A stretch of 64,000 nt of DNA from Microbacterium sp. Se63.02b. Its GTDB lineage: Bacteria; Actinomycetota; Actinomycetes; Actinomycetales; Microbacteriaceae. The translations under genes were made by a program, and so were the position numbers. Positions 1 through 11,220 of this stretch are shown one piece after another (position 1 is the first letter of the stretch; each line of letters starts with the position of its first letter). The DNA lies in assembly GCF_014171575.1 (NCBI RefSeq), contig NZ_CP050453.1, positions 3,038,001 to 3,102,000 of the forward strand. Reading direction: 5' to 3'. A model generated the notes under the pieces. It saw only the letters and a program-made list of their open reading frames with translations, had not been told where the DNA came from and made no database searches.

Positions 1-879
1 GGCCTCCTGCTGCATCGTGGATGTCGTGAACGGCGCGTACGGGCTGCGGGTGCCCGGCTTGGCCTCGACCTTGGTGACGGTGCCGGCACCGACGGCGTCG
101 ATGGCCTCGGCGAGCGCGGTGGCCGCTGCCTCGTCGAGGATGACGACGGCCTTCTTGAGCTTCCCGTCGTCGTCGAAGTCGGTTCCACGGGCGAGCTGAC
201 CACCGTCGACGCGGACGAGTCGGATCTTGAACGAGGTGCCCGTCGCCGCCGCTGCGGCGTCGACGTCCCAGTACTCCGCGGACGTGAACGCCATGCGCTC
301 GCGCTCGCGGTCGACGATGAGCCGGGTCGCCGCGGACTGCACACGGCCGGCGGAGATCCCGGTCTTGACCTTGTACCAGAGCACGGGCGACACGTCCCAG
401 CCGTAGAGCCGGTCGAGGATGCGTCGGGTCTCCTGGGCATCGACCAGGTCGTGGTCGAGCTCGCGGGTGTTCCCCACAGCAGCCTGGATCGCGTCCTTCG
501 TGATCTCATGGAAGACCATGCGCTTGACGGGGACCTTGGGCTTGAGCGTCTCGAGCAGATGCCAGGCGATCGCCTCCCCCTCGCGGTCCTCATCAGTGGC
601 GAGCAGGAGTTCGTCCGCACTCTTGAGCGCGCGCTTGAGCTCGGCCACGGTCTTGGTCTTGCGGTCGGAGACGACGTAGTAGGGGTCGAAGCCGTTCTCG
701 ATGTCGATCGAGTACTTCCCGTACGCCTGCTTGTCGTCGGCGGGGATGTCCTTCTTGTCGGCGAGATCGCGGATGTGGCCGACGGAGCTGAGCACCTCGT
801 AGCCGTCGCCGAGGTATCCCTGAATAGACCGCATCTTCGTCGGGGACTCGACGATGACGAGCTTCTTGCCTTCAGCCAA
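1..879 (-). CDS. topA: DNA topoisomerase I, N-terminal part
   Basis: Relaxes negatively supercoiled DNA by cutting and passing one strand. Only about the first 293 residues are inside the window; the gene continues past base 1. Visible are the Toprim domain, with VIVESPTK at residues 8-15 (catalytic Glu) and ATDEDREGEA at 94-103 (acidic metal-binding cluster), and GRVQSAA at 178-184. The active-site tyrosine lies outside the window. The start is a TTG at 879 with AAAGGA about 8 bases upstream; no ATG fits as well. It follows the Tad genes on the same strand after about 80 bases. Confidence 0.95.
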   Translation of the reverse strand, partial: MAEGKKLVIVESPTKMRSIQGYLGDGYEVLSSVGHIRDLADKKDIPADDKQAYGKYSIDIENGFDPYYVVSDRKTKTVAELKRALKSADELLLATDEDREGEAIAWHLLETLKPKVPVKRMVFHEITKDAIQAAVGNTRELDHDLVDAQETRRILDRLYGWDVSPVLWYKVKTGISAGRVQSAATRLIVDRERERMAFTSAEYWDVDAAAAATGTSFKIRLVRVDGGQLARGTDFDDDGKLKKAVVILDEAAATALAEAIDAVGAGTVTKVEAKPGTRSPYAPFTTSTMQQEA

Positions 880-958
880 GGGGCGTCCTTTCTTCGAAGC
901 ACACCATACACACCACTGTGTGGGGTTGTTCACAGTGAGCGAGGTCGCACGGCCGTCA

Positions 959-1284
959 TCATCCCTCGGGTGGCCCGGCACGGGCTCGGGAGACGGCTGC
1001 GAGACCAGCGTACGCCGCCTGGACCTCCACGGTCGCCACGAAGCCTTCGAGGGTGCAGCCGGTGAGTGCGGCTCCTGCTGCCGTCGCCACCCGCCCCGCG
1101 ACCGTGCACGGCGCGTCCGTGCCCGGCACGGCGCCGCTCGCGGTATCGGCTGCCGCGAGCGCCGCGGCATCGGCGGCGCCTGCCACCCGCTGCGCGGTGA
1201 CGCACGCTCCCCGACAGCCGCCAGCCCGAGGGACAGCGCAGCGGCGACCGTGAGGACGCCGGCGGCAAGCGCCGTGCCCGCCAT
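959..1284 (-). CDS. Rv3654c-like TadE-type secreted protein (frame change)
   Basis: Small secreted or membrane protein found at the end of actinobacterial Tad loci; exact role unknown. It starts with a hydrophobic segment (MAGTALAAGV), then AQRVAGAADAAALAAAD and two spaced cysteines in the pattern typical of this family. The hydrophobic start and the family core lie in different frames; one extra G in the GGGG run near 1213 would join them and give 108 residues. Its ATG at 1284 overlaps the stop of the TadE gene as TGATG, implying translational coupling. Confidence 0.7.
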
Positions 1285-1680
1285 CAGAGGCCGCCGTCGA
1301 GCGCACAGCTCGACGCTCGCTGCGGCACCCGGACGAGGCTGCCGATCATCGCCTCTGTGGTCGCGGTGACGCAGACCAGGTCGCCCGAACGGGAGGAGGA
1401 GACATGCGCCGCGGGGACCGCCACGTTCACCACCCGTGCGGCAGCCGCGGCCCCTTCACCGCGCCCGAGGAGACGAGCAGCGTCGGCTGATGCGTCTTGA
1501 AGGGCGACCTGGCGCGCTGCCGCACTGAGCGCGCCCCGCTCCGAGCAGGAGCGCGAGCACCACCGCGGGTAGCGCGAGCGCGAGTTCGGCAGCGACCGAT
1601 CCGCGCTCGCGGTCGTCGGGCTCGATGCGCGACAGCGCGCGGCATCGGCGTCCACCGCTGGACCTTCCCCTCGCGCGCAT
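1284..1680 (-). CDS. TadE-family minor pilin (Rv3655c-like; frame change)
   Basis: Minor pilin-like component of the Tad/Flp pilus, anchored by one N-terminal membrane helix. After a short basic, Arg-rich start comes GSVAAELALALPAVVLALLL, the processing region and helix, then ARQVALQDASADAARLLGRG and a C-terminal CALDGG motif typical of the actinobacterial family. The N-terminal and C-terminal halves are in two frames that meet near 1550 next to a GGGG run; joined, the protein is about 132 residues. The ATG at 1680 overlaps the DUF4244 stop (TGATG) and the stop overlaps the next start, so the three small genes are coupled. Confidence 0.75.
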
Positions 1681-1877
1681 CACGACACCGTCAGAGCTCG
1701 CCGCACGAGGTTGGTCAGGATGCCGCGGACCTCGTCGGATCTCATGATCGCGACAAGGAGACCGGCGAAGGCCACAGCAGCCATCGTGGTGATCGCGTAC
1801 TCGGCGGTCGCTGCGCCGGTGTCGTCGCCGAAGAGTCCTGCCGCACGGCGTCGGTCCAATCGGGGAATGCTCTTCAT
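1680..1877 (-). CDS. DUF4244 Flp-type pilin
   Basis: 65-residue probable major pilin subunit of the Tad pilus. A charged N-terminus is followed by GAATAEYAITT, a prepilin-peptidase-like site (Ala/Gly before xxxEY), and one hydrophobic helix that would form the pilus core. DUF4244 proteins occupy this place in actinobacterial Tad operons. The ATG at 1877 has AGAAAGAAG upstream. It lies 50 bases after the TadC gene and overlaps the following tadE-like gene. No prepilin peptidase gene is visible in the window. Confidence 0.8.
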   Translation of the reverse strand: MKSIPRLDRRRAAGLFGDDTGAATAEYAITTMAAVAFAGLLVAIMRSDEVRGILTNLVRRALTVS

Positions 1878-1927
1878 GATGTTCTTCTTTCTCTGGGATG
1901 CCTGCGCATCGGGTGATCTGATGCCGG

Positions 1928-2825
1928 TCACACCGGCAAGGGTGTCGAGGACAGGACGCTGAGCAGAAGAGGCGCAACGCCGAGCAGCAGGAACGCCGGC
2001 AACGTGCACACGCCCAGAGGGATCAACAGCCGCGTCGAGAGTTTCGCCGCACGCAGACGCCCCTGCACTCTGGCGGAGTGGCGGTCTTGTGCGGCGGATG
2101 CCCTGAGGAGTTCGGCAGCGGGTACGCCCGCGGCGCGCGACAGATCGAGCACGGTGTCGATCCGATGATCGGCTCCGACGGATGCGGAACTCGGCGACCA
2201 GCCGTCGCGCACGGTCGATGGATACCCCGCCCGCGAGCGCCACGGCCATCAGCTCCGCCTGCATGCCCGGGATTCCCGGTGCCGGTCGCGCGCGACGCAG
2301 AAGCCGGCCCGTCCACACACGTGCTGCGAGCACGAGGAGGAGCCCGGCGATCACGCAGAGGGCGCCGAGCGGATTCCCGATCACGACCCCGAGGGTGTCG
2401 AACCCGAGAGCGAAGCCGAGGACGAGTCCGGCGAAGGGCATCCAGAGCAGCAGTCGTGCGGTCCCCGCGGGCTCGGCGAGGGCGATGCGCACGTCGTCGT
2501 CGGCGGCGGAGGCGTCTCGCAACGACTCGGCGATGATCCGGAGAACTTCCGCGAGCGGAGCACCGACCGTCGTCGCGATCTCCCATGCCGCTGCCAGGTC
2601 GACCCACGCGCCACCCTCGGCCTCGATCGCCGGCAGAAGGGGGACGCCACGGTCGACCCGATCGACCACGGCAGCGGCGTGCCGGTCTCCGGTTCCGGCG
2701 ACGTGACGCCAGGCGATCAGCGGCACGGCTCCCGCCTGCAGAAGCACCGCCAACGTCTGCACGGACGCAGCCACGTCAGCACCCCCGCTCGAGCGTTCCC
2801 CGCCTCCGCGCAGGCGGATCACCAT
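1928..2825 (-). CDS. Type II/IV secretion system F-family protein, TadB/TadC-like (frame change)
   Basis: Inner-membrane platform protein of the Tad pilus machine. The first ~200 residues show a T2SSF-type cytoplasmic helical region (AAWEIATTVGAPLAEVLRII) followed by two membrane segments. The C-terminal part, with a second F-domain stretch (GVPAAELLRASAAQDR) and a terminal helix, is in another frame from about 2190 onward. Joined, it is about 299 residues; actinobacterial loci often have two such proteins, here there is one. The ATG at 2825 with AGGAGGTG five bases upstream overlaps the end of the ATPase gene by 7 bases. Confidence 0.8.
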
Positions 2826-3826
2826 GGACTCACCTCCTGGATGTCGAGCCGGTCGCCGGTGATCACGAGGCGTCCTGCGTTTCGGATCCGTCGAACTCCG
2901 CCCGGAGCGCGGTCGAGGTGGAGCACCACGGTGAAGGCACTGACGCACTGACGCGCGAGTGCGACGGCGTCCATGCCCGCCAGGGCGCCGAGTGCTTCGA
3001 GACGAGCGGGAACATCCCGGAGTCCACTGGCGTGCAGCGTGCCCGCCCCTCCGTCATGCCCGGTGTTCAACGCTGTGAGCAGTTCTCGGACCTCTTCGCC
3101 TCGGCATTCGCCGACCACCAGCCGATCCGGCCGCATCCGGAGGGATTCCCGCACGAGGCGGGAAAGGGAGATCCCTCCTGCGCCTTCCAAATTGGCCTGA
3201 CGCGCCTCGAGTGCGACGTGATGCGGATGGCGAGGGCGCAGCTCGGCCACGTCTTCGATGGTGACGATGCGCTCGGTCGGGGGCACCGCCGACAGCAGTG
3301 CGGAGAGCAGCGTGGTCTTGCCGGTTCCGGTCCCGCCCGTGATGAGGATGTTCGCCCGCTTCGCGACAAGGTCGAGCAACCACGCCTGCTGGCGCGCTCC
3401 GAACGCGCCGAGGGCCGCGAGAGCGTCGAGATCCGCGGCGCGCACCCTGGGGATGCGGATCGACAGAGCGGTTCCCGCGGTCGCGACGGGTGCGAGGACG
3501 GCGTGCACGCGGATTCCGGAGTTCAGGCGAACGTCGACGCACGGCGCCTGATCGTCGAGATGGCGGCCGCCGAGGCCGACGAGGGCGACGGCGAGCTCAC
3601 GGACCTCCCGCTCCGATGCGCGCCAGCCGGCTACGGCTTCGGCCCCATGCCCCCGATCGACGAACAGACCGCATGTTCCGTTGACGAACACGTCGGTGAC
3701 GGTCTCGTCGATGTGAGCGCGAAGGGGACCGAAGGCGTGATCGAGGCGCAGCGGCTCGCAGGCGGCGTCCGTCGAGAGGGCGACACGCGAGTCTTCCCTG
3801 GGCTGGATGACGAAGGAATCTGTCAT
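2819..3826 (-). CDS. tadA: TadA/CpaF-family secretion ATPase
   Basis: Hexameric ATPase that powers Tad/Flp pilus assembly at the cytoplasmic face of the membrane. The 335-residue protein is intact: N-terminal domain, Walker A GGTGTGKTT at 164-172, an Asp-box (TIEDVAELRP) near 190, and GECRGEEV near 238. It is somewhat short against full CpaF proteins, as in other actinobacterial compact loci. It heads the operon; its ATG follows a TAGCGT box by six bases, so the mRNA is probably leaderless. Neighbouring genes downstream are the membrane platform and pilins. Confidence 0.9.
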   Translation of the reverse strand: MTDSFVIQPREDSRVALSTDAACEPLRLDHAFGPLRAHIDETVTDVFVNGTCGLFVDRGHGAEAVAGWRASEREVRELAVALVGLGGRHLDDQAPCVDVRLNSGIRVHAVLAPVATAGTALSIRIPRVRAADLDALAALGAFGARQQAWLLDLVAKRANILITGGTGTGKTTLLSALLSAVPPTERIVTIEDVAELRPRHPHHVALEARQANLEGAGGISLSRLVRESLRMRPDRLVVGECRGEEVRELLTALNTGHDGGAGTLHASGLRDVPARLEALGALAGMDAVALARQCVSAFTVVLHLDRAPGGVRRIRNAGRLVITGDRLDIQEVSPW

Positions 3827-3832
3827 ACCGCG

Positions 3833-3838
3833 ACGCTA
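3833..3838 (-). promoter_or_regulatory. -10 box of the Tad operon (leaderless)
   Basis: TAGCGT on the minus strand ends six bases before the tadA ATG, so transcription should start at or beside the A of the start codon. No clear -35 is seen. Confidence 0.5.
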
Positions 3839-3952
3839 GGCGGCGGCGATGAGCCCTGTCTCCAGGCGCTCATCGATGGCTCGAGGACTGTGCACAAGCC
3901 GCATCTCCCCACAGCCGGTGCAGGAATTCGGGGCGAGCGGGCGGGCACAGGC

Positions 3953-3964
3953 GGGAGCGCTCCC
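3953..3964. promoter_or_regulatory. LacI-type operator palindrome GGGAGCGCTCCC
   Basis: A perfect 12-base palindrome that, with flanks, matches 13 of 14 positions of TGGGAGCGCTCCCA, the site known for CebR-type LacI regulators in Streptomyces. It lies between the divergent tadA and acs genes. The same palindrome occurs at 57896-57907 in front of a sugar transporter. Which gene it controls here is not clear. Confidence 0.5.
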
Positions 3965-3972
3965 AACGGAAT

Positions 3973-4007
3973 GGGCGGCATCTCACGGGGGGAATGAGAT
4001 GCCGCCC
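3973..4007. other. Perfect inverted repeat (hairpin) between tadA and acs
   Basis: Arms GGGCGGCATCTCA and TGAGATGCCGCCC (13 bp each, perfect) enclose a 9-base loop. There is no T-run after it on either strand. It sits in the 400-base gap (3827-4227) between two diverging genes, where no terminator is needed. The rest of that gap holds the operator-like palindrome at 3953 and no gene that I can support. Confidence 0.55.
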
Positions 4008-4227
4008 ACGGCGGACCACGATTGGGGGAATCGGGCACGCCAAGGCCGGAATGAGATTTCGGCTGTCGTCGAGTGTACGCAAGGCAACCGTCCTGACAAA
4101 ACCGACGCGACTACCGACTTTCGGCAGTATGCGCTCCCGAGTCACGAGGATAGATTCGCCGTGACCTGGTCGACCACCCCCGCGACCACGCTCGAACGAC
4201 CCGAATGCCGCAAAGGAGCGCCTGCCG

Positions 4228-6194
<1,967 letters not shown>

Positions 6195-6208
6195 GTCCGT
6201 CGCCGCAG

Positions 6209-6249
6209 ACGACGAACGCGCCTCCCGACACGGGAGGCGCGTTCGTCGT
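6209..6249. terminator. Bidirectional terminator between acs and ridA
   Basis: An 18-bp perfect stem (ACGACGAACGCGCCTCCC and its complement) with loop GACAC lies between two convergent genes. It follows the acs stop by 14 bases; there is only a weak T-run. Confidence 0.75.
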
Positions 6250-6281
6250 TCCGCGATCGACACGGATGCCGTCACGGCGCG

Positions 6282-6743
6282 TCAGGCGAGGATGAAGGTC
6301 ACCTCGACCTCGACGGGGCTTCCGAGGGGAAGCTCGGCGACTCCGACGGCCGCGCGAGCGTGGCGTCCGGCGTCGCCGAAGATCTCGCCGAGCACCTCGC
6401 TCGCACCGTTGACGACGCCGGGCTGACCGATGAATGCGGCAGCGGAGGCGACGAATCCACCGACGCGGAGCACACCGGCGATGCGATCGACGCCACCCGC
6501 CGCGTCGGCGGCCGCGGCGGCGAGCGCGTTCAGCGCACAGGTGCGCGCATAGGCCTTGGCGTCTTCCGCCGAGACCTGCGTGCCCACCTTGCCCACAGCA
6601 GGCAGCGTGCCGTCGACGAAGGGCAGTTGACCCGAGGTGTAGACCAGCCCGCCGTGGACGACGGCCGGGACGTAGGCCGCGACAGGTGCCGCGACGGCGG
6701 GAAGCTCGATGCCGAGCTCGGCGAGCCGGGCGGCGACGCTCAC
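6282..6743 (-). CDS. ridA: RidA/YjgF-family protein
   Basis: 153-residue member of the RidA family, whose best-known members deaminate reactive enamine/imine intermediates released by PLP enzymes. Seen are the family stretches VHGGLVYTSGQLPFVDG, ALNALAAAAADAAGG and a C-terminal VEVEVTFILA. The conserved Arg of active deaminases (usually in an R-V/I-x-V-Y context) is not obvious, so it may be a non-canonical subgroup. A longer frame exists, but GTG at 6743 overlaps the preceding stop as GTGA, which fixes the start and implies coupling to the DUF4177 gene. Confidence 0.85.
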   Translation of the reverse strand: MSVAARLAELGIELPAVAAPVAAYVPAVVHGGLVYTSGQLPFVDGTLPAVGKVGTQVSAEDAKAYARTCALNALAAAAADAAGGVDRIAGVLRVGGFVASAAAFIGQPGVVNGASEVLGEIFGDAGRHARAAVGVAELPLGSPVEVEVTFILA

Positions 6744-6964
6744 GCCTGCCCTCCCTCGAACTGGCGGGCAGCCTGCTCCGCGGCGGCGAGTCCCGCGTTC
6801 GCCGAGGCGTCGGTGGTCACGGGGCGCTTCAGGTAGGCGACGAGCCCTCCCTCGGGGCCCTGCACGACCTGCACCAGCTCCCAGCCCTGCTTGCCCCAGT
6901 TGTTGAGGATCGCAGCGGTGTTGTGGATCAGCAGCGGCGTGGTGAGGTACTCCCACGTGGTCAT
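6740..6964 (-). CDS. DUF4177 small protein
   Basis: 74-residue protein of unknown function with the DUF4177 pattern: an N-terminal WEYLTTPLL strand and the conserved GKQGWELVQV segment. No signal peptide or membrane segment. The ATG has AGGAG five bases upstream. It is translated just before ridA with overlapping stop and start codons, an arrangement that suggests a shared job, but none is known. Confidence 0.8.
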   Translation of the reverse strand: MTTWEYLTTPLLIHNTAAILNNWGKQGWELVQVVQGPEGGLVAYLKRPVTTDASANAGLAAAEQAARQFEGGQA

Positions 6965-7040
6965 GGCACTCCTGTCGATCGGGGCGCGACACCCTGATCC
7001 GGGGCCGGGCTCGTCAAAGGTGGTATTCAGGGAACTCCCC

Positions 7041-7046
7041 TACGAT
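7041..7046 (+). promoter_or_regulatory. -10 box of the penicillin-binding protein gene (leaderless)
   Basis: TACGAT ends seven bases before the ATG at 7054 and no ribosome-binding site is present, so a leaderless transcript is likely. Confidence 0.45.
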
Positions 7047-7053
7047 CAAGCGT

Positions 7054-9611
7054 ATGCCCCAAAAGAATCGCACGGTGAGAGGCGTCCTCGGCGGTCTCGT
7101 CGGGCTCGTCGGTCTGAGCGCCGTCGCCGGACTCCTGGTCGCCGCCAGCGTCACCCCCGTCTTGACGATGTCCGGACTCGCCGGCGCCCAGGCGCTCACG
7201 CTCTTCGACGAGCTCCCCGAGGTCCTGCAGGTGGACAACCCCATGGAGCAGTCCACGATCTACGCGACCGATCAGGACGGCAAGGACATCGCCCTCGCCT
7301 CGTTCTACGAGCAGAACCGCGTCCCCGTCAAGTACGACCAGGTCTCCCCTGTGCTGTACGACGCGATCCTCTCCAGTGAGGACAAGAGCTTCTACAGCCA
7401 CGGCGGCGTCAACGTGGGCGCCACCATGAAGGCGCTGATCGACAACGTCCGCGGAACCTCCAGTCGCGGCGCGTCGACGATCAGCCAGCAGTTCGTCAAG
7501 AACGTCCGCATCCAGGAGTGCGAGCAGAACGTCGACACCACCTCCGACACGTATTCCGAAGAGCTGCAGCAGTGCTGGCGGGATGCGACCGAGGCGACGG
7601 GCGCCGACGGCATCGAGCGCAAGCTGCAGGAGATGCGCTACGCCATCCAGATCGAGAAGGACTACTCGAAGAACGACATCCTTCTCGGTTACCTCAACAT
7701 CGCGAACTTCGGCGGCACCGTCTACGGCATCGAGGCCGCGTCGCGCTACTACTTCTCGACGACGGCGGCGAACCTGACCGTGGCACAGGCCGCGACCCTC
7801 GCCGGCATCGTGCAGAACCCGAACACGTACCGGATCGACAAGAAGGAAGGCACCTGGACCAACAAGGAAGGTGTCGCGCAGAACAGCGAGGCCGACGGGT
7901 ACGCAGGGACGAAGGATCGCCGCGACTACGTGCTCGGCCGGATGCTCGCCGACGGCAAGATCACTCAGGCGCAGTACGACGAGGCCAAGGCCGCTCCGAT
8001 CACGCCCGCGATCAAGGTTCCGACGCAGGGCTGCGGCGGCGCGGGCCCGAACGCGTACTTCTGCCAGTACGTGAAGTCCATCGTCGAGAACGACGAGGCC
8101 TTCGGGGCGACGGAGCAGGATCGACGCGATCTGCTGCGCCGCGGCGGGCTCAAGATCTACACGTCGCTCGACTTCCGCATCCAGAACGACGCCGCCCGCA
8201 CGATGGGCGAGATCGTCCCCGCGAACTACGACAACAACTACTTCGGCGCCGCCGGGGTCTCGATCGAGGTCGGCACCGGCCGCATCCTCTCGATGACGCA
8301 GAACACGCAGTTCGTGGAGACCCCGACCGACGACCTCGCCAAGACGTCCCTCGTCTTCGCGGGTGACCAGTTGCACGGCAATTCCGGCGGCTTCCAAGTC
8401 GGATCGGTGTACAAGCTCTTCACCCTGATCGACTGGCTCGAGAAGGGCCATTCCGTCAACGAGGTGCTCAACGGCCGCGTGCAGACCAACCTGAAGATCC
8501 CCGTCTGCACCGTTCCGCAGTCGACGAACACCAAGGAGATCGGCAACTTCGGTGGGGGCGGCGGCTCCACGGGGTCGGTCATGAACTTCACGCGCAACTC
8601 GCTCAACAGCGGGTACTTCGCCATGGCGTCGAAGCTCGACATCTGCGACATCAACAAGGTCGCCGACCGCATGGGCGTCACACTCGCCAACGGCAAGAAG
8701 GTCACCGACGAGAACGTGCCGTACGACGTGCTCGGCCCGAAGAACATCTCGCCGATCGCCATGGCCGGCGCCTACGCCACGGTGGCGAGCGGTGGCACGT
8801 ACTGCACGCCGCGAGCGATCGACCGCGTCGTCGGCCCCGACGGCAAGGAGCGAGAGCTGCCGGCGGCGGCGTGCACCGAGGGCGTCATCTCCAAGGAGGT
8901 CGCGGCGACCGCGGCGTACGCCCTGCAAAGTGTGATGAACGGCGGCACCGGCAACCAGGCGAACCCCTACGACGGCACGCCCCTCATCGGCAAGACCGGA
9001 ACACACGACCGCTGGTCCACGATGATGATCGAGTCGAGCACGAAGGTCACCACCGCCGTGTGGGCGGGCCGTTGGAAGGGCCAGGCCGACATCTATCAGA
9101 AGTGGGCGGGCAACTACCAGCTCAACGCCATGCGGTATCCGCTGGCCAGGGCTGCACAGGCGGCCGCCAACGCCGCGTACGGGGCGACAGGTTCCCCGAC
9201 GCGGACCGCAACCTGACGCGTCGCGTGGTCACCGAGGTACCGGACGTCGTCGGCATGACGATGGATGAGGCGAGATCGACGCTGGAGAGCCGCGGCTTCT
9301 CGGTCACCAACGGCGCGCCCGTCGAGAGCGACAAGCCGACCAACATCGTCGCTGCTCAGGATCCGTCCGGGCAGGCGGCGGGTGGCGCGACCATCACCAT
9401 CTCGCCGAGCAACGGTCAGGGCACGACCGTGCCGGCGGACCTGGTCGGGAAATCGCCCACCGAGGCGACGGCGGCCCTCCGAAGCGCGGGGTTCACGTCG
9501 ATCGACATCGACAACTCCTGCAACCCTCCGAGCGCGGTCGTGGCGTCCACGAATCCCCCACCGGGCACGGCGACGAGTAAGACCACCGGCATCACCGTGA
9601 CGTGTCAGTAG
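7054..9611 (+). CDS. Class A penicillin-binding protein with PASTA domains (frame change)
   Basis: Bifunctional cell-wall enzyme that polymerises glycan strands and cross-links peptides outside the membrane. Order: one N-terminal membrane helix, GT51 transglycosylase (SSEDKSFYSHGGV with the catalytic Glu; ASTISQQFVKN), transpeptidase (SVYK serine motif, SLN, KTGT), then two PASTA domains. The PASTA part (VVTEVPDVVGMTMDEA) is in another frame from about 9180, where the sequence TACGGGGCGAC seems to lack one base; restored length is 852. The ATG at 7054 has no ribosome-binding site. The end overlaps the next gene by 10 bases. Confidence 0.93.
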
Positions 9612-10543
9612 GCACCGGCCGGACGGCGCACCCGGCCCTCATCGCGCTCGGCGCGGTGGGGGCCGTCGGTGCGGCCGCGGCGGTCTGGGGCATCGGCATC
9701 GAGCGTTACCTCTTCACGGTGCGCGACGTCACCGCGCCCGCGCTTCCCGCGGGGTCGAGGCCGCTGCGGATCCTGCACCTCTCCGACGCGCACATGGCAC
9801 CGTGGCAGCACCGCAAGCAGGACTGGCTGGGCTCGCTCGCCGCGCTGAAGCCCGATCTCGTCGTCAACACCGGCGACAACCTCGGGCACGTGAACGGTCT
9901 CGACGGCATCCGCCGCGCGTTCGACCCGCTCGCCGGCATCCCCGGCGTGTTCGTGCACGGATCGAACGATGTCACGGCTCCCTCCCCCAGGAACCCTCTG
10001 CGGTACTTCCTCGGACCGTCGAAGAAGCATCACGAGCCCGCGCACCTCGACACCGAGGCGATGGACCGCTACTTCGCGGACGAGCTCGGGTGGACCGATC
10101 TGAACAACGCTGCAGCGCGGCTCACGATCGCCGGAGCCGCACTCGACCTCTTCGGCGTGAACGACGCGCATCGGGACTGGGACCGCCTCGACGTGCTCCC
10201 CGCCGCGATCGCAGCCCTCGGGCAGCGGGAGGCCACGACTCCGATGCTGGGGGTCACGCATGCGCCCTACCAGCGGGTGCTCAACGGATTCACGGACCTC
10301 GGCGCGGACGCGATCCTGGGCGGGCACACCCACGGCGGGCAGGTCTGCCTCCCCGGCTACGGCGCCCTCGTGGCGAACTGCGACATCCCGTTGAAGCAGG
10401 CGAAGGGGCTCAGCACCTGGACGCACGACGGCCGCTCCGTGCCGCTCAACGTCAGCGCCGGGTGCGGGCACTCCATCTACGCACCTGTCCGTTTCGCCTG
10501 CCGCCCCGAGGCGACGCTGCTCACCCTGACCGCACGGAACTGA
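9602..10543 (+). CDS. Metallophosphoesterase
   Basis: 313-residue membrane-anchored calcineurin-like phosphoesterase. A hydrophobic N-terminal segment (ALGAVGAVGAAAAVWGIG) is followed by the metal motifs HLSDAHM, NTGDNLGH, HGSNDV, VTHAP and GGHTHGGQVC. The substrate is unknown; this family often sits next to class A penicillin-binding proteins in actinobacteria, as here. The GTG start at 9602 overlaps the end of the penicillin-binding protein gene, so the two are probably co-translated. Confidence 0.9.
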   Translation: MSVGTGRTAHPALIALGAVGAVGAAAAVWGIGIERYLFTVRDVTAPALPAGSRPLRILHLSDAHMAPWQHRKQDWLGSLAALKPDLVVNTGDNLGHVNGLDGIRRAFDPLAGIPGVFVHGSNDVTAPSPRNPLRYFLGPSKKHHEPAHLDTEAMDRYFADELGWTDLNNAAARLTIAGAALDLFGVNDAHRDWDRLDVLPAAIAALGQREATTPMLGVTHAPYQRVLNGFTDLGADAILGGHTHGGQVCLPGYGALVANCDIPLKQAKGLSTWTHDGRSVPLNVSAGCGHSIYAPVRFACRPEATLLTLTARN

Positions 10544-10600
10544 TCGCCCGCCTCGATTCGGCGTGCAGAGCATTTCCCTGTAGACTCGGAGGGTTGCAAA

Positions 10601-10678
<78 letters not shown>

Positions 10679-10686
10679 TGACACCG

Positions 10687-10712
10687 GAAGGCCGCCCCCA
10701 GGGGCGGCCTTC
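10687..10712 (+). terminator. Terminator after tRNA-Pro
   Basis: GAAGGCCGCCCC pairs with GGGGCGGCCTTC just after the tRNA, followed by the short pyrimidine run TCTCTGT. Confidence 0.65.
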
Positions 10713-10743
10713 TCTGTATCGGGTTCGCGCACGAAGGGAACGC

Positions 10744-11220
10744 ATGGGCTCTCTGCTCCCCCCGCCGCGCCGTTTCACGCGAGTCTGGGCACTCGTGCTG
10801 GCCGTCCCGTTCCTCGCCGGTCTCGCCGCCCTCACGCTCACCCCGTCGCGGATCGAGCAGACGATGCCGAACCTGCTCGACGTGGTCCTTGGCGTGGCCC
10901 ACCGCCTCGGCTGGTCCTCGCTCGACTTCACACGTCTCGAGATCATCGCGAACATCCTGGTGTTCGTCCCGGTCGGCATCCTGGCGTTCGTGCTGCTCCC
11001 CCGGCGCGTCTGGCTGCTCGCCCTGCTGGCGGGCCCCGTGTTGTCCGTCGCGATCGAGACCGCGCAGCGCGTCGCATTGCCGCACCGCGCGGCGACCGTG
11101 ACGGACGTCCTGGCCAACTCCGCAGGAGCGGTCGCGGGCGTCGCGCTGGCGGTGCTCTGCACAGTCCTGATCGCCCGACGCGACTCACAGGATTCACCTT
11201 CTAGGCTGGAGGCATCATGA
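10744..11220 (+). CDS. VanZ-like membrane protein
   Basis: 158-residue protein with four predicted membrane helices and the VanZ-like pattern: an N-terminal helix (ALVLAVPFLAGLAALTL), the polar loop ENIANILVF-like IIANILVFVPVG, and SVAIETAQ. VanZ relatives are poorly understood; the founding member affects teicoplanin resistance. Frames reaching back into the tRNA are artefacts; the ATG at 10744 has AAGGGAA five bases upstream. The stop overlaps the next start as ATGA. Confidence 0.85.
   Translation: MGSLLPPPRRFTRVWALVLAVPFLAGLAALTLTPSRIEQTMPNLLDVVLGVAHRLGWSSLDFTRLEIIANILVFVPVGILAFVLLPRRVWLLALLAGPVLSVAIETAQRVALPHRAATVTDVLANSAGAVAGVALAVLCTVLIARRDSQDSPSRLEAS

Noticed and set aside
7027..9006. 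A 659-codon minus-strand frame opposite the penicillin-binding protein gene
   Set aside because: It is antisense to a clear class A penicillin-binding protein and shows only biased composition.
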